Positions 1-7,235 of a DNA stretch of 30,211 bases are shown here, piece after piece. The DNA comes from an uncultured Olsenella sp. (GTDB lineage Bacteria > Actinomycetota > Coriobacteriia > Coriobacteriales > Atopobiaceae), in assembly GCA_959598545.1 (NCBI GenBank), contig CAUGFC010000007.1, positions 1 through 30,211 on the forward strand, written 5' to 3'. Numbering within the stretch: position 1 is the stretch's first letter; every line of letters begins with the position of its first letter. Position numbers and translations under genes: made by a program. The notes beneath the pieces were generated by a model. The model searched no databases, was not told the DNA's origin, and worked only from the letters and a program-made list of their open reading frames with translations.

Positions 1-133
1 GGCCCATGAAGGCCAGGCTCGTGATGCGGGGGAAGACCTCGCCCGTGGCGATGCCAAGGTCGGAGACCGTGCCGACCTTCTCGCCGTCGGCGTCAAGAAC
101 GGGGTTGCCCAGGAGTTGGGACAGGTAGATCAT
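1..133 (-). CDS. PRC-barrel protein, probably MgtE-type magnesium transporter-associated (5' end only)
   Basis: Only the first 44 codons lie in the window; the gene runs off the left edge. The peptide starts MIYLSQLLGNPVLDADGEKV and continues with a G-T-V-S-D-L segment. This is the usual pattern of a PRC-barrel domain (a beta strand, a 'D-x-x-G-x-x-x-G' turn, then a strand). In actinobacteria, proteins with this N-terminus often carry MgtE_N and CBS domains and are annotated as magnesium transporters, but that part is not visible here, so the transporter role is inference. The ATG at 133 is preceded by AAGGAG with a 5-nt spacer, so the start is well supported. A TACAAT -10 box, a possible 8-codon leader peptide and an imperfect hairpin lie upstream, which suggests control through the leader. 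Confidence 0.6.
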   Translation of the reverse strand, partial: MIYLSQLLGNPVLDADGEKVGTVSDLGIATGEVFPRITSLAFMG

Positions 134-189
134 TCGTGCTCCTTACGTGCGTCGCGTCGGCGCGCCCGCTCGCGGGAGCACGCCGCAGG

Positions 190-216
190 TCATCGACTGT
201 GAGGTCGAGGTTTCAT
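190..216 (-). CDS. Possible leader peptide MKPRPHSR upstream of the mgtE-like gene
   Basis: An 8-codon frame, ATG to TGA, encodes Met-Lys-Pro-Arg-Pro-His-Ser-Arg. It has a purine-rich ribosome binding site (AGGAGAAAGG at 231-222) and ends 56 nt before the start of the next gene. An imperfect GC-rich hairpin (about 159-184) lies between the leader peptide and the downstream ribosome binding site. In enterobacteria, proline-containing leader peptides control the magnesium transporter gene mgtA; by analogy this could be an attenuator. Such a short frame could easily occur by chance, so the call is tentative. Confidence 0.3.
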   Translation of the reverse strand: MKPRPHSR

Positions 217-251
217 GCGGACCTTTCTCCTAGGTGGATTTTGTCGGCTGT

Positions 252-257
252 ATTGTA
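252..257 (-). promoter_or_regulatory. -10 box of the PRC-barrel/mgtE-like gene
   Basis: On the minus strand this reads TACAAT, one mismatch from consensus. No convincing -35 is seen 16-18 nt upstream, so the promoter is only half supported. A start near position 245 would give a leader of about 110 nt. Confidence 0.4.
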
Positions 258-283
258 GCCCAAGCGCGCGGCGTGCGCCGCCC

Positions 284-394
284 GGGTTAGAACAACGTCA
301 TCGTCCCCGTTTCGGCGGGCGCCTGGGTTAAAACCACCTCATCGTCCGCGTCGAATCACGGCGGCGAAGGGGGACGATGCGGTCGTTTTAACCC
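284..394. repeat. Intergenic repeat cluster A (three units of the GGGTTAAAAC family)
   Basis: There are three related units: 284-312 and 325-350 in forward orientation and 369-394 inverted. The second and third face each other and can pair into a hairpin with about 22 of 26 matching positions and an 18-nt loop. A more decayed piece (GGCGAGAAGGACGCGTCC, 409-426) follows and overlaps the end of the lemA-like gene. The cluster lies downstream of the lemA-like gene and upstream of the mgtE-like promoter, and may also act as a terminator for the former. Confidence 0.8.
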
Positions 395-425
395 GTGTGC
401 CGCGCACGGCGAGAAGGACGCGTCC

Positions 426-992
426 CTAGAACCTCACCCAGGGGAGCTCCTGCTCCGTGCGGCCGCGCCGCCCGGACTCCAGGCTCATGCGCGGGCGGTA
501 GCGCATGCCGCCGATCTTGCTGCCGGGGAAGGTCGTGACCAGGCTGTTGTACTCGCGGACGCGCGCGTCGTAGCCCTTGCGGGCGTGCGCCAGCGTGTTC
601 TCGGCCTCGGCGATCCCGGACATGAGCTCGACCAGCTCGGGCTTGGCCATGAGCGTCGCGGAGCGCCCGGCGACGGCAAAGACGTCGCGCAGCGCCACGG
701 TGAGCGCCTCCGAGGCGGCGAGCTTGTCGGCGGGCTTCCTGGCCTCGCCCACGGCCGCGCGCGCCGTCGAGACCGCGGCGAGCATGTCCGCGCTCGCGGA
801 ACCGTGCTCGCCGAGCCGCGCCTCGAGCGTGCGGACCAGCTCGTCGCGGGCCGCGAGCTGGCGCTCGACGACCTTCCAGGCGTCCTCGCACTTGTTGTCC
901 GCCCCGATGATGTTGAGGTAGGTGCGGGTGTAGACCATGACGACGGCGATGAGCAGAAGCCCGACCAAGAGGATCACGACGATGGGGTCCAC
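426..992 (-). CDS. LemA family membrane protein
   Basis: The 188-residue protein has one N-terminal membrane segment (about residues 4-21, VVILLVGLLLIAVVMVY) followed by a long helical, Ala/Glu-rich domain. Two LemA signatures are present: N-K-C-E-D-A-W-K-V-V-E-R-Q-L near the start of the helical part, and AENTLAHARKGYDARVREYN with V-T-T-F-P-G near the C-terminus. The usual Asn in the 'A-R-x-x-Y-N' motif is Asp here. LemA proteins are anchored in the membrane with an out-facing helical bundle; their function is poorly known. The start at GTG 992 was chosen over an upstream TTG at 1016 because AAGGGAG lies 5 nt before the GTG, while the upstream codon nearly abuts the tRNA gene. Confidence 0.82.
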   Translation of the reverse strand: MDPIVVILLVGLLLIAVVMVYTRTYLNIIGADNKCEDAWKVVERQLAARDELVRTLEARLGEHGSASADMLAAVSTARAAVGEARKPADKLAASEALTVALRDVFAVAGRSATLMAKPELVELMSGIAEAENTLAHARKGYDARVREYNSLVTTFPGSKIGGMRYRPRMSLESGRRGRTEQELPWVRF

Positions 993-1017
993 GCCCGCTC
1001 CCTTCAAGAGGCGCAAA

Positions 1018-1110
1018 TGGCGGAGGAGGAGGGATTCGAACCCTCGGAACGGGGTTTGCCCGCTCGACGGTTTTCAAGACCGCTGCATTCAACCGCTCTG
1101 CCACTCCTCC
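1018..1110 (-). tRNA. tRNA-Ser (anticodon UGA)
   Basis: The minus strand folds into a class II tRNA of 93 nt. The acceptor stem is GGAGGAG with CTCCTCC, the discriminator is G and the 3' CCA is encoded (1020-1018). The anticodon loop is CTTGAAA with TGA at 76-74, and a long variable arm (GTCGAGCGGGCAAACCCCGTT region) is typical of serine tRNAs. The T arm carries GGTTCGAATCC. It decodes UCA (and probably other UCN codons). Confidence 0.96.
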
Positions 1111-1169
1111 GAGTGCGCAAGCACTAGTATCCTACCCCATGTAAACCACGCGAGGCTCGGGAGGGATCG

Positions 1170-1652
1170 GTGGCCAAGAACAACGGCGTCGCCGAGAAGG
1201 ACGACGAGCGGTACATGCGCCTGGCGCTCGAGGAGGCGGAGGCCGCCGCGGCCGAGGGCGAGGTGCCCATCGGCGCGGTGGTGGTCTGCGACGGCGAGGT
1301 CGTCGCCCGCGCCCACAACCGTCGCGAGACCGACGCCGACCCGTCGGCCCATGCCGAGTTCGCGGCCATGGTGGCCGCCGCCCGGGCGCTGGGGCGCTGG
1401 CGGCTCACGGGCTGCACGGTCTACGTCACGCTGGAGCCGTGCCTCATGTGCGCCGGCCTCATGGTGAACGCCCGCGTGGACCGCTGCGTGTACGGTGCGG
1501 CCGACCCCAAGGGCGGCGCAGTGGGCACGCTCTACGACGTGAGCCACGACGAGCGGCTCAACCACGAGTTCGAGGTCACCTCCGGTGTGCTCGCGGACGA
1601 GGCCGCCAAGCTGCTGCGCGACTTCTTCCGCGCGCGCCGCGCCAAAAGGTAG
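1170..1652 (+). CDS. tadA: tRNA-specific adenosine deaminase TadA
   Basis: The 160-residue protein is a cytidine/deoxycytidylate deaminase-fold enzyme that converts the wobble adenosine of tRNA-Arg(ACG) to inosine. The zinc and catalytic motifs are intact: H61-A-E63 and P90-C91-L-M-C94. The substrate-pocket stretch 'GEVPIGAVVV' (30-39) and the later 'NARVDRCVYGAADPKGGAVG' region are typical of TadA rather than of cytidine deaminase. The GTG start at 1170 is preceded by GGGAGGG. The length is normal for the family. It is transcribed away from the adjacent tRNA-Ser gene and ends in a strong hairpin shared with the convergent DJ-1-like gene. Confidence 0.95.
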   Translation: MAKNNGVAEKDDERYMRLALEEAEAAAAEGEVPIGAVVVCDGEVVARAHNRRETDADPSAHAEFAAMVAAARALGRWRLTGCTVYVTLEPCLMCAGLMVNARVDRCVYGAADPKGGAVGTLYDVSHDERLNHEFEVTSGVLADEAAKLLRDFFRARRAKR

Positions 1653-1685
1653 CGCGCCGAGGGGCGCTCGGCACCCTCGGCGCGC
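1652..1685. terminator. Bidirectional terminator hairpin between tadA and the DJ-1-like gene
   Basis: A perfect 12-bp stem, GCGCGCCGAGGG (1652-1663) with CCCTCGGCGCGC (1674-1685), and a 10-nt loop. It starts at the tadA stop codon and lies 23 nt from the stop of the convergent gene. There is no U-run on the tadA side, so termination is inferred from position and stem strength. Confidence 0.65.
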
Positions 1686-1708
1686 CTATGGTCGTCCGTC
1701 GCGGCCGC

Positions 1709-2266
1709 CTATGCGGTCAGGGCGTCCTTGATGCCGCCGACGAAGGCGTCCAGGTCGCACGGGAGGCGGGAGCTGACGAGCTTCCAGCCGTCCTTCTCCT
1801 CCACGACGAGCTCCTGGTCAAGGTAGGTGCCGCCGGCGTTCTTGAGGTCCTGGACGATGAACGGGCAGCTCGTGAGCGTGCGCCCCTCGACGAGCCCGGC
1901 GTTCACGAGGAGCCACGGGCCGTGGCAGATCGCGGCGATGGTCTTGCCGGCGCGCGCGAAGCCCTGGGCGAGGCAGATCGCCGCGTCGTCGATGCGCAGG
2001 CGGTCCATGTTGCAGGTGCCGCCCGGAATGACCAGCAGGTCGTAGTCCTCGACCTTGGCGTCACGGTAGGCGAGGTCGGGCTCGATCACCTTGCCGGGAT
2101 AGCGGTCCTCGGTGAAGCACTCGACCGGGGCCGCCTCGGTCGCGGCAAAGTCGACGGTGGCGCCGGCCTCGCGCAGCGCCTCGAGCGGCGTCATGAGCTC
2201 GACCTGCTCGACGCCCCAGTTACCAGCGATGATGAGGACCCTCTTGCCCTCGAGCGTTGCCGTCAT
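1709..2266 (-). CDS. DJ-1/PfpI family protein
   Basis: The 185-residue protein belongs to the DJ-1/PfpI (class I glutamine amidotransferase-like) superfamily. The nucleophile elbow is A-I-C114-H115-G-P-W, and the conserved acidic residue near the N-terminus is E20 (G-V-E-Q-V-E-L). The 'V-I-P-G-G-T' strand (79-84) is also typical. Members act as glyoxalases, deglycases or proteases/chaperones on reactive carbonyl damage. It is the last gene of the lsrR-lsrK-cupin-DJ-1 run, 48 nt after the cupin. AI-2 (DPD) is itself a reactive dicarbonyl, so a role in handling it is plausible but unproven. The ATG at 2266 has AAGGGAG upstream; an earlier in-frame codon at 2311 would run through a palindrome and is rejected. 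Confidence 0.85.
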   Translation of the reverse strand: MTATLEGKRVLIIAGNWGVEQVELMTPLEALREAGATVDFAATEAAPVECFTEDRYPGKVIEPDLAYRDAKVEDYDLLVIPGGTCNMDRLRIDDAAICLAQGFARAGKTIAAICHGPWLLVNAGLVEGRTLTSCPFIVQDLKNAGGTYLDQELVVEEKDGWKLVSSRLPCDLDAFVGGIKDALTA

Positions 2267-2280
2267 CTCTCTCCCTTCTC

Positions 2281-2308
2281 GGTCAAAAGGGGACGGCCCC
2301 TTTTGACC
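2281..2308. repeat. Perfect palindrome inside the lsrRK operon
   Basis: Arms GGTCAAAAGGGG and CCCCTTTTGACC flank a 4-nt centre (ACGG). It fills most of the 48-nt gap between the cupin and DJ-1-like genes. It could act as an attenuator reducing expression of the last gene, or be a short mobile palindrome. It shares only GGGGAC with the other repeat family of this window. Confidence 0.7.
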
Positions 2309-2314
2309 CATTGC

Positions 2315-2674
2315 CTAGTAGACGGGGTTCTCGACCTCGACCTTGTCGACCTCCTGGTAGGGGGCCAGCGTCGAGACCATCTTCACCGGCTTGTCGTACG
2401 CGTTCTTGACGTAGTGGACCTCGCCCGGGCCGACGTGGATGAGGTCTCCCTCCTTGAGCGAGTGGACCACGCCGTCGACCACGACGTCGACCTGGCCCTC
2501 GAGCACGAAGAAGTTCTCCTCCATGACGTTGTGGTAGTGCGCCTGGAAGTCCTGCCCGGGCTGGAACTGCACCAGGGCGAAGTTCATGCGCGGGCCCTTC
2601 ATCAGATACTTGGGACCCGAGTCGCCGAAGCGATACTCGAAGTCGTTCTCGTTCACCACGAAGCTCTCTGCCAT
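2315..2674 (-). CDS. Small single-domain cupin protein in the lsrRK operon
   Basis: The 119-residue protein is one cupin barrel. Motif 1 is complete: G40, H46-Y-H48, E53 and G60. Motif 2 has G76, H87 and N91. The metal-binding set (two His, one Glu, one His) is therefore intact, which favours an enzyme (isomerase, dioxygenase or epimerase type) or a ligand sensor. The gene lies 51 nt after lsrK and 48 nt before the DJ-1-like gene. The AI-2 pathway isomerase LsrG is not in the window, so this protein is a candidate replacement; that is inference from context only. The ATG at 2674 has GAGAGGACAGGG upstream. Confidence 0.82.
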   Translation of the reverse strand: MAESFVVNENDFEYRFGDSGPKYLMKGPRMNFALVQFQPGQDFQAHYHNVMEENFFVLEGQVDVVVDGVVHSLKEGDLIHVGPGEVHYVKNAYDKPVKMVSTLAPYQEVDKVEVENPVY

Positions 2675-2725
2675 GTCCCTGTCCTCTCTGTGAGTGCGTT
2701 GCCGAGAAAAACCACGGGGCCGGGC

Positions 2726-4297
2726 CTACAGGCCGGGGGCCCTCCACATGCTCTTGGTGACGCCCGCCTCGGAGAGCTCGAACTGCTTGGCGTAGACCTC
2801 GCGCCACAGCTGGTAGAGCCGCTCGTAGACGTCCTTGTTGTCGGGGTTGGGCTCGAAGGTGCGGTCCCAGCGCACCACCTGGCGCGCGCCCTCGGAGATG
2901 CTCGGGTACAGCCCGACTCCGTAGCCCGCGAGCACGGCCGCGCCGAGCGCCGTCGCCTCCTTGACCTCGGGGACCTTGACGCGCTTGCCGGTGACGTCGG
3001 CCAGGATCTGCGCCCACAGCGGGCTCTTGGCCGCGCCGCCCGCGAAGACCAGCTCCTCGGGCTCGTTGCCGGTGGCCTCTCGCACGAGCTCGATGTGCCC
3101 GCGGACGAGAAGGGCCGTGTTCTCCAGGATCGCTCGGTAGAACGTGTACTTGTCGAAGCGCTCGGGGTCGAGCTCGAAGTTGGTGAAGGTGGGCGCCGCG
3201 TGCGTCCAGTGGATGTAGTTCATGACGTCGGAGAAGCAGCAGACCATGCCGTGGCTGCCCGCGGGGACCTTCTCGGCGCGCTCGTTCATGACGTCGTAGA
3301 CGTCGCGGCCAGCGGCGTCCGCCTCGGCCTTCTCGGCCTGGCAGAAGCCGTCGCGGAACCAGCGCATGACCAGGCCCGGCTTGAAGGCGAGTGCCTCGTA
3401 CTGCCAGGTGCCGGGGGCGGCGGCGCAGTTGACGCGCACGCGGCAGCCCGGGTCGGTGGCGCCGGAGTCGGTGTTGAACTCGTACTGCCAGAAGCTGCCG
3501 CCAAAGACCGCCGCCTCGCCGGGGAGCACCGCGCCGACGCCGATCATGCCGAGCTGGCAGTCGCCGCCGCCGACGACCACCGGCGTGCCCTCGGCGAGCC
3601 CGGTGTCGGCCGCGCCGCGCGCGTTCACGGAGCCGGCGACCTCGCCGCACTCGCGGACGGGCCCGAAGATGTCGGTGCGCAGGCCGCAGCGCTCGGCGAT
3701 CGAGGGGTCCCAGTCGCGCCTCTTGAGGTCCATGATGCCGGTCGTGGAGCCGTTCGAGGGCTCGACGGCCAGGTCGCCCGTGAGCTTGTAGATGAGCCAG
3801 TCGTTGAACATGCCGATGCGCGCGGTCCGCTCGTAGACCTCCGGCATCTTGTTCTTGACCCACAGCAGGCGCGGCAGGGCGCCCAGCGCGTAGGTCTGGC
3901 CGCTCTCGAGGTAGATCTCGCGCTCGAGGTCCGGATTCATGGCGATGAGCTGACCCACCTCGTCGTCGGAGCGGGCGTCCACGTTGGCGCAGGCCCAGAT
4001 CTCGTTGCCCTCGGCGTCGTAGAGGAGGATGCCCTCGCGCATGCAGGTCGTTGAGACCGCGGCGATGGCCTCGGGCGCCACGCCGGTCTTGGCCAGGACC
4101 TCGCGCACGCAGCTGCTCGCGAGCTCCCAGTTGTGCTCCCAGTCAAAGTCCATGCTGCCCGGCCAGCGCGGGTCCTCGCGGTGCGTCCACTCCTTCTGGA
4201 CCACGCCGACCTGCGTGCCGTCGACGGCAAAGATCACGGCGCGCACGCTTCCGGTGCCCGCGTCCATGGCGAGCAGGTACTTCTCGGTTTCGCTCAT
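2726..4297 (-). CDS. lsrK: Autoinducer-2 kinase LsrK
   Basis: The 523-residue protein is a FGGY-family sugar kinase that phosphorylates AI-2 (DPD) in the cytoplasm, trapping it and making the ligand of LsrR. The N-terminal phosphate loop is M11-D-A-G-T-G-S17. The catalytic Asp is D246 in G-G-G-D-C-Q-L-G, and the ATP site includes F-A-G-G-A-A-K. Stretches such as C-M-R-E-G-I, W-A-C-A-N-V-D-A-R and the C-terminus S-M-W-R-A-P-G-L match E. coli LsrK as I remember it, which separates it from xylulose and glycerol kinases. The ATG at 4297 was chosen because AGGAGG sits 5 nt upstream; an in-frame ATG at 4330 lacks such support. It follows lsrR by 57 nt. Confidence 0.95.
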   Translation of the reverse strand: MSETEKYLLAMDAGTGSVRAVIFAVDGTQVGVVQKEWTHREDPRWPGSMDFDWEHNWELASSCVREVLAKTGVAPEAIAAVSTTCMREGILLYDAEGNEIWACANVDARSDDEVGQLIAMNPDLEREIYLESGQTYALGALPRLLWVKNKMPEVYERTARIGMFNDWLIYKLTGDLAVEPSNGSTTGIMDLKRRDWDPSIAERCGLRTDIFGPVRECGEVAGSVNARGAADTGLAEGTPVVVGGGDCQLGMIGVGAVLPGEAAVFGGSFWQYEFNTDSGATDPGCRVRVNCAAAPGTWQYEALAFKPGLVMRWFRDGFCQAEKAEADAAGRDVYDVMNERAEKVPAGSHGMVCCFSDVMNYIHWTHAAPTFTNFELDPERFDKYTFYRAILENTALLVRGHIELVREATGNEPEELVFAGGAAKSPLWAQILADVTGKRVKVPEVKEATALGAAVLAGYGVGLYPSISEGARQVVRWDRTFEPNPDNKDVYERLYQLWREVYAKQFELSEAGVTKSMWRAPGL

Positions 4298-4354
4298 TTC
4301 GGCCTCCTGCCTTCGGTCCGTTTCCGTCATAGCCTTGCCGCTCGTCGCCGGCCG

Positions 4355-5278
4355 TCAGGCCCCGTCGTGCGCGAGCAGCTTCCGTGCCGTGTCCCCGTCG
4401 GTGATGAGCACGTTGAGGTAGCCGGCGCCGAGGACCGCGCGGATGGCCGCGACCTTCTCGCTGCCCGCCGCCACGCCCACGACGTTGCGCATCCTGCGCA
4501 GGTTGTCGAGGCTCGTGCTCACGATGCGGCTCTCTATGGTGGTGTCTATGGGCTCGCCGTCGGCGTCCACGAAGTGCGTGAGGATGTCGCCCACGGCCCC
4601 CTTCATCTTGAGCAGGGCGAGCTCGTTCTTGCCCAGGATGCCGTTTCGCTGGACCGTGGCGTTCTCGTCCCCGCCGCCGATGCCGACGATGCTCATGTCG
4701 GCGTACTCCGTCATGCGATAGACGTCGCGGATCGTCGGCTCGTCGAGAAGCGCGTCGCGCAGCTCGGGGGAGGAGACCACGAGGGGGGCGGGCGTGAGGT
4801 ACAGGCGCAGCCCGAAGACCTCGGAGGAGATCTTGGGCAGGTAGTAGCTCACGCCGCCGGTGAGGCTCACGATGTTGAGGGAGCTGCCGCGCCCGCTCGC
4901 CAGGTGGTTGAGCACGAGGCTCATCGTGTCGCCGTAGCCGATGTTGAGGTAGCCGTCGGGACGCAGGTGGTCGGTGACGTACATGGCGGCCGCGCTCGCG
5001 AGGCTGTCGCGCACGTCCGAGCCCGCGGCCGGCGTGGGGATGATGAAGGCGTCGTCCAGACCGAAGCGCTCGATGATCTGACGCTCGATCTGCATCCGCT
5101 CGGCGTCGTCCTGGCGGAAGATGAACTGGATGACCCCCTGCTCGCGGGCCTCCTCCAGAAGGCGGATGACCTTCGCGCGCGAGACGCCCAGCATGCCCGA
5201 GATCTGCTGCTGGGTGTAGCCCTCCATGTAGTAGTACCACGCGGCCTTGAGGACCAACGGGTACCCGGCTTCGCTCAT
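4355..5278 (-). CDS. lsrR: LsrR-like SorC/DeoR-family transcriptional repressor
   Basis: The 307-residue protein has an N-terminal helix-turn-helix (about residues 20-42, Y-T-Q-Q-Q-I-S-G-M-L-G-V-S-R-A-K-V) and a C-terminal SorC sugar-phosphate binding domain (S-L-T-G-G-V and the later K-G-A-V-G-D-I-L segment). LsrR represses the lsr genes until phospho-AI-2 binds. The start at ATG 5278 follows AAAGGAG by 5 nt; an upstream in-frame ATG (5314) would place the first codons in the promoter. It is divergent from lsrA, the classical arrangement, and heads the lsrR-lsrK-cupin-DJ-1 operon. A possible operator lies between its -35 and start codon (5302-5311). Confidence 0.93.
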   Translation of the reverse strand: MSEAGYPLVLKAAWYYYMEGYTQQQISGMLGVSRAKVIRLLEEAREQGVIQFIFRQDDAERMQIERQIIERFGLDDAFIIPTPAAGSDVRDSLASAAAMYVTDHLRPDGYLNIGYGDTMSLVLNHLASGRGSSLNIVSLTGGVSYYLPKISSEVFGLRLYLTPAPLVVSSPELRDALLDEPTIRDVYRMTEYADMSIVGIGGGDENATVQRNGILGKNELALLKMKGAVGDILTHFVDADGEPIDTTIESRIVSTSLDNLRRMRNVVGVAAGSEKVAAIRAVLGAGYLNVLITDGDTARKLLAHDGA

Positions 5279-5613
5279 CCCGTCTCCTTTGTGGATAGGG
5301 TGGACATTTGTCATACGTCAATACAAAAGTACGATTTGGATATACCGCGACCATACAGCCGTGTCAATGGGGACGGGCGAGAAAACGGTAAAGGGTTGCT
5401 TTGGATTGGCGAGTAGAGCGGGCATTGTCGAAATGTGCGGAACGATACGCACAATGCTGAACAAATGCCCGACCACTGAGCAAAAATGAACCGTTCACCG
5501 CGCGCACGTTACCGCTCGCCCCCCGTGCGCTATGGGCGGGGCGGGCGTATGGATATCGTCACCTATAACAGCGTTGCTGTCTCATGCGTCCGTCTGTGAG
5601 GAGGGGAGACATA
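5279..5613. promoter_or_regulatory. Divergent lsrR/lsrA control region
   Basis: This 335-nt gene-free region is more AT-rich than its surroundings and carries several candidate operators. ACAAATGTCC occurs on the minus strand (5311-5302) and ACAAATGCCC on the plus strand (5461-5470). TGAACAAA (5458-5465) and TGAGCAAA (5477-5484) are direct repeats 19 nt apart. Inverted repeats are TGTGCG/CGCACA (5434-5453), GCATTGT/ACAATGC (5422-5457) and TGAACCGTTCA (5487-5497). A TTGACG (5321-5316, minus) is a possible lsrR -35; TATAAC (5564-5569, plus) is a possible lsrA -10 without a clear -35. A decayed GGGGACGGGCGAG fragment (5369-5381) resembles the repeat family. Confidence 0.55.
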
Positions 5614-7176
5614 GTGCCCATGGCAAACGAGCCCGGCAAGACCGCTCAGGAGGCTCAGCCCCAGGTCTCCAAGAAGAAGGACGTCCTTCTCTCTGTCCGC
5701 GACATCCACAAGTCGTTCGGGACCAACCACGTGCTCAAGGGCATCAGCCTTGACCTGCGCCCCGGCGAGGTTCTCGCCCTCATCGGCGGCAACGGCGCCG
5801 GCAAGTCCACGCTCATGAAGATCGTCATGGGCATCTACGGCCCCGACAGCGGCGAGGTCTACGTCGACAACGAGAAGGTCGACGTCTCCAACCCCAAGGT
5901 CGCCCTCGAGCACAGCATCTACATGGTGCCGCAGGAGCCCATGCTCTTCCCCAACATGACGGTGCGCGAGAACGTGACCATCGGCTTCAACGCGCGCCAG
6001 GCCGACCTCGACCGCGAGCTCATGGAGGTCATGGATCAGATCGGCTGGCATCTCGACCCCGACCGCAAGGCCTCCACGCTCTCCATCGCCGAGCAGGGCA
6101 TGGTCGAGATCCTGCGCGGCATGATGCGCCACTCCGAGGTGCTCATCCTCGACGAGCCCACCTCCGCCCTCACCTTCGACGAGGTGAACGCCCTCTTCAG
6201 GGTCATCGAGGGCCTGCGCGAGAAGAACATCGGCATCATCTACATCACGCACCGCCTCGCGGAGGTCTTCCAGATCGCCACGAGCGTCTCCATCCTGCGC
6301 GACGGCATCGTCACCATGCAGGGCTCCACGAAGGACTTCACCCGCGAGGACCTCGTGAAGGGCCTGCTGCCCCCCAACGCGGGCTCGGTCAAGGAGACCG
6401 CCGCCGCCCAGAAGCGCGAGATCGACTACGCGGCCAAGCCCGTGCTCGAGCTCCAGAACTTCAGCGGCTACGGCTTTGCCGACGTCAACCTCAAGGTCTA
6501 TCCCGGCGAGATCGTAGGCCTCGCGGGCGTCATCGGCGCCGGCCGCACGGAGATGGCCACGACGATCTTCGGGCGCGACAAGGTCCTCGGCGGGAAGGTC
6601 CTTCTCGACGGCAAGGACATCACCGGCCTCTCCACCGCCGCCGTCATCGGCGAGGGCGTCAACTACGTCCCCGAGGACCGCTTCCGCGACGGCCTCTTCC
6701 GCATCCGCGACGTCGAGGAGAACACCACGAGCGCGCTGCTCGCGCACGGGCTGGGCAAGTTCATCCTCGGCCGCAAGGAGGCGGAGCGCGTCAGCCAGCA
6801 CTACGTCGACAACTTCCGCACCAAGGTGACCGGCCTCACGCAGGAGGTCGGCGGCCTCTCCGGCGGCAACCAGCAGAAGATCGTCATCGGACGCGCCTTC
6901 GCCACCAACCCGCGCCTGGTCATCCTCGACGAGCCCACCCGCGGCATCGACGCCGCCGCCCGCGGCGACGTCTACGCCGTCCTGCAGCAGCTCCGCGAGA
7001 CCGGCGTCTCGATCCTGCTCATATCCTCCGACATGGAGGAGGTCGTGGAGCTCGCCGACCGCGCCCTGACGATGTTCCAGGGCCGCATCAACGGCGAGTT
7101 CGTCGGCGACCAGATCACCCAGGACAACCTCATGTCCGCCTCCTTCGGCGTCACCGGGGAGGCGAGAAGCGCATGA
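5614..7176 (+). CDS. lsrA: AI-2 ABC transporter ATP-binding protein LsrA
   Basis: The 520-residue protein has two ABC ATPase domains, as in sugar importers of the Rbs/Lsr type. The first has Walker A G-G-N-G-A-G-K-S-T (58-66), a signature altered to L-S-I-A-E-Q-G (156-162) and Walker B V-L-I-L-D-E-P. The second has the usual degenerate Walker A (G-A-G-R-T-E, around 308-313), a canonical L-S-G-G-N-Q-Q (415-421) and L-V-I-L-D-E-P-T-R-G-I-D. It powers AI-2 import on the inner membrane face. GTG 5614 lies 9 nt after AGGAGG; an ATG two codons later is an alternative, and the upstream ATG at 5584 precedes the ribosome binding site. It is the first gene of the plus-strand lsrACDB run, divergent from lsrR. 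Confidence 0.92.
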   Translation: MPMANEPGKTAQEAQPQVSKKKDVLLSVRDIHKSFGTNHVLKGISLDLRPGEVLALIGGNGAGKSTLMKIVMGIYGPDSGEVYVDNEKVDVSNPKVALEHSIYMVPQEPMLFPNMTVRENVTIGFNARQADLDRELMEVMDQIGWHLDPDRKASTLSIAEQGMVEILRGMMRHSEVLILDEPTSALTFDEVNALFRVIEGLREKNIGIIYITHRLAEVFQIATSVSILRDGIVTMQGSTKDFTREDLVKGLLPPNAGSVKETAAAQKREIDYAAKPVLELQNFSGYGFADVNLKVYPGEIVGLAGVIGAGRTEMATTIFGRDKVLGGKVLLDGKDITGLSTAAVIGEGVNYVPEDRFRDGLFRIRDVEENTTSALLAHGLGKFILGRKEAERVSQHYVDNFRTKVTGLTQEVGGLSGGNQQKIVIGRAFATNPRLVILDEPTRGIDAAARGDVYAVLQQLRETGVSILLISSDMEEVVELADRALTMFQGRINGEFVGDQITQDNLMSASFGVTGEARSA

Positions 7177-7235
7177 TCCTGACCTGCCTGCGTTTCCCCA
7201 TGAATGTCGACCGTTCTCGAGAGGGGGTGTGAGCC

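Noticed and set aside
1124..1129. TAGTAT as a tadA promoter
   Set aside because: No -35 at a suitable distance and the surroundings overlap the tRNA promoter side; evidence too weak to list.
1439..4054. Very long open frame on the plus strand (871 codons) opposite lsrK, the cupin and the DJ-1-like gene
   Set aside because: It is antisense to genes with clear family motifs and its product is a low-complexity Leu/Val/Asp/Ala/Arg mixture, as expected from the GC-rich third-position bias.
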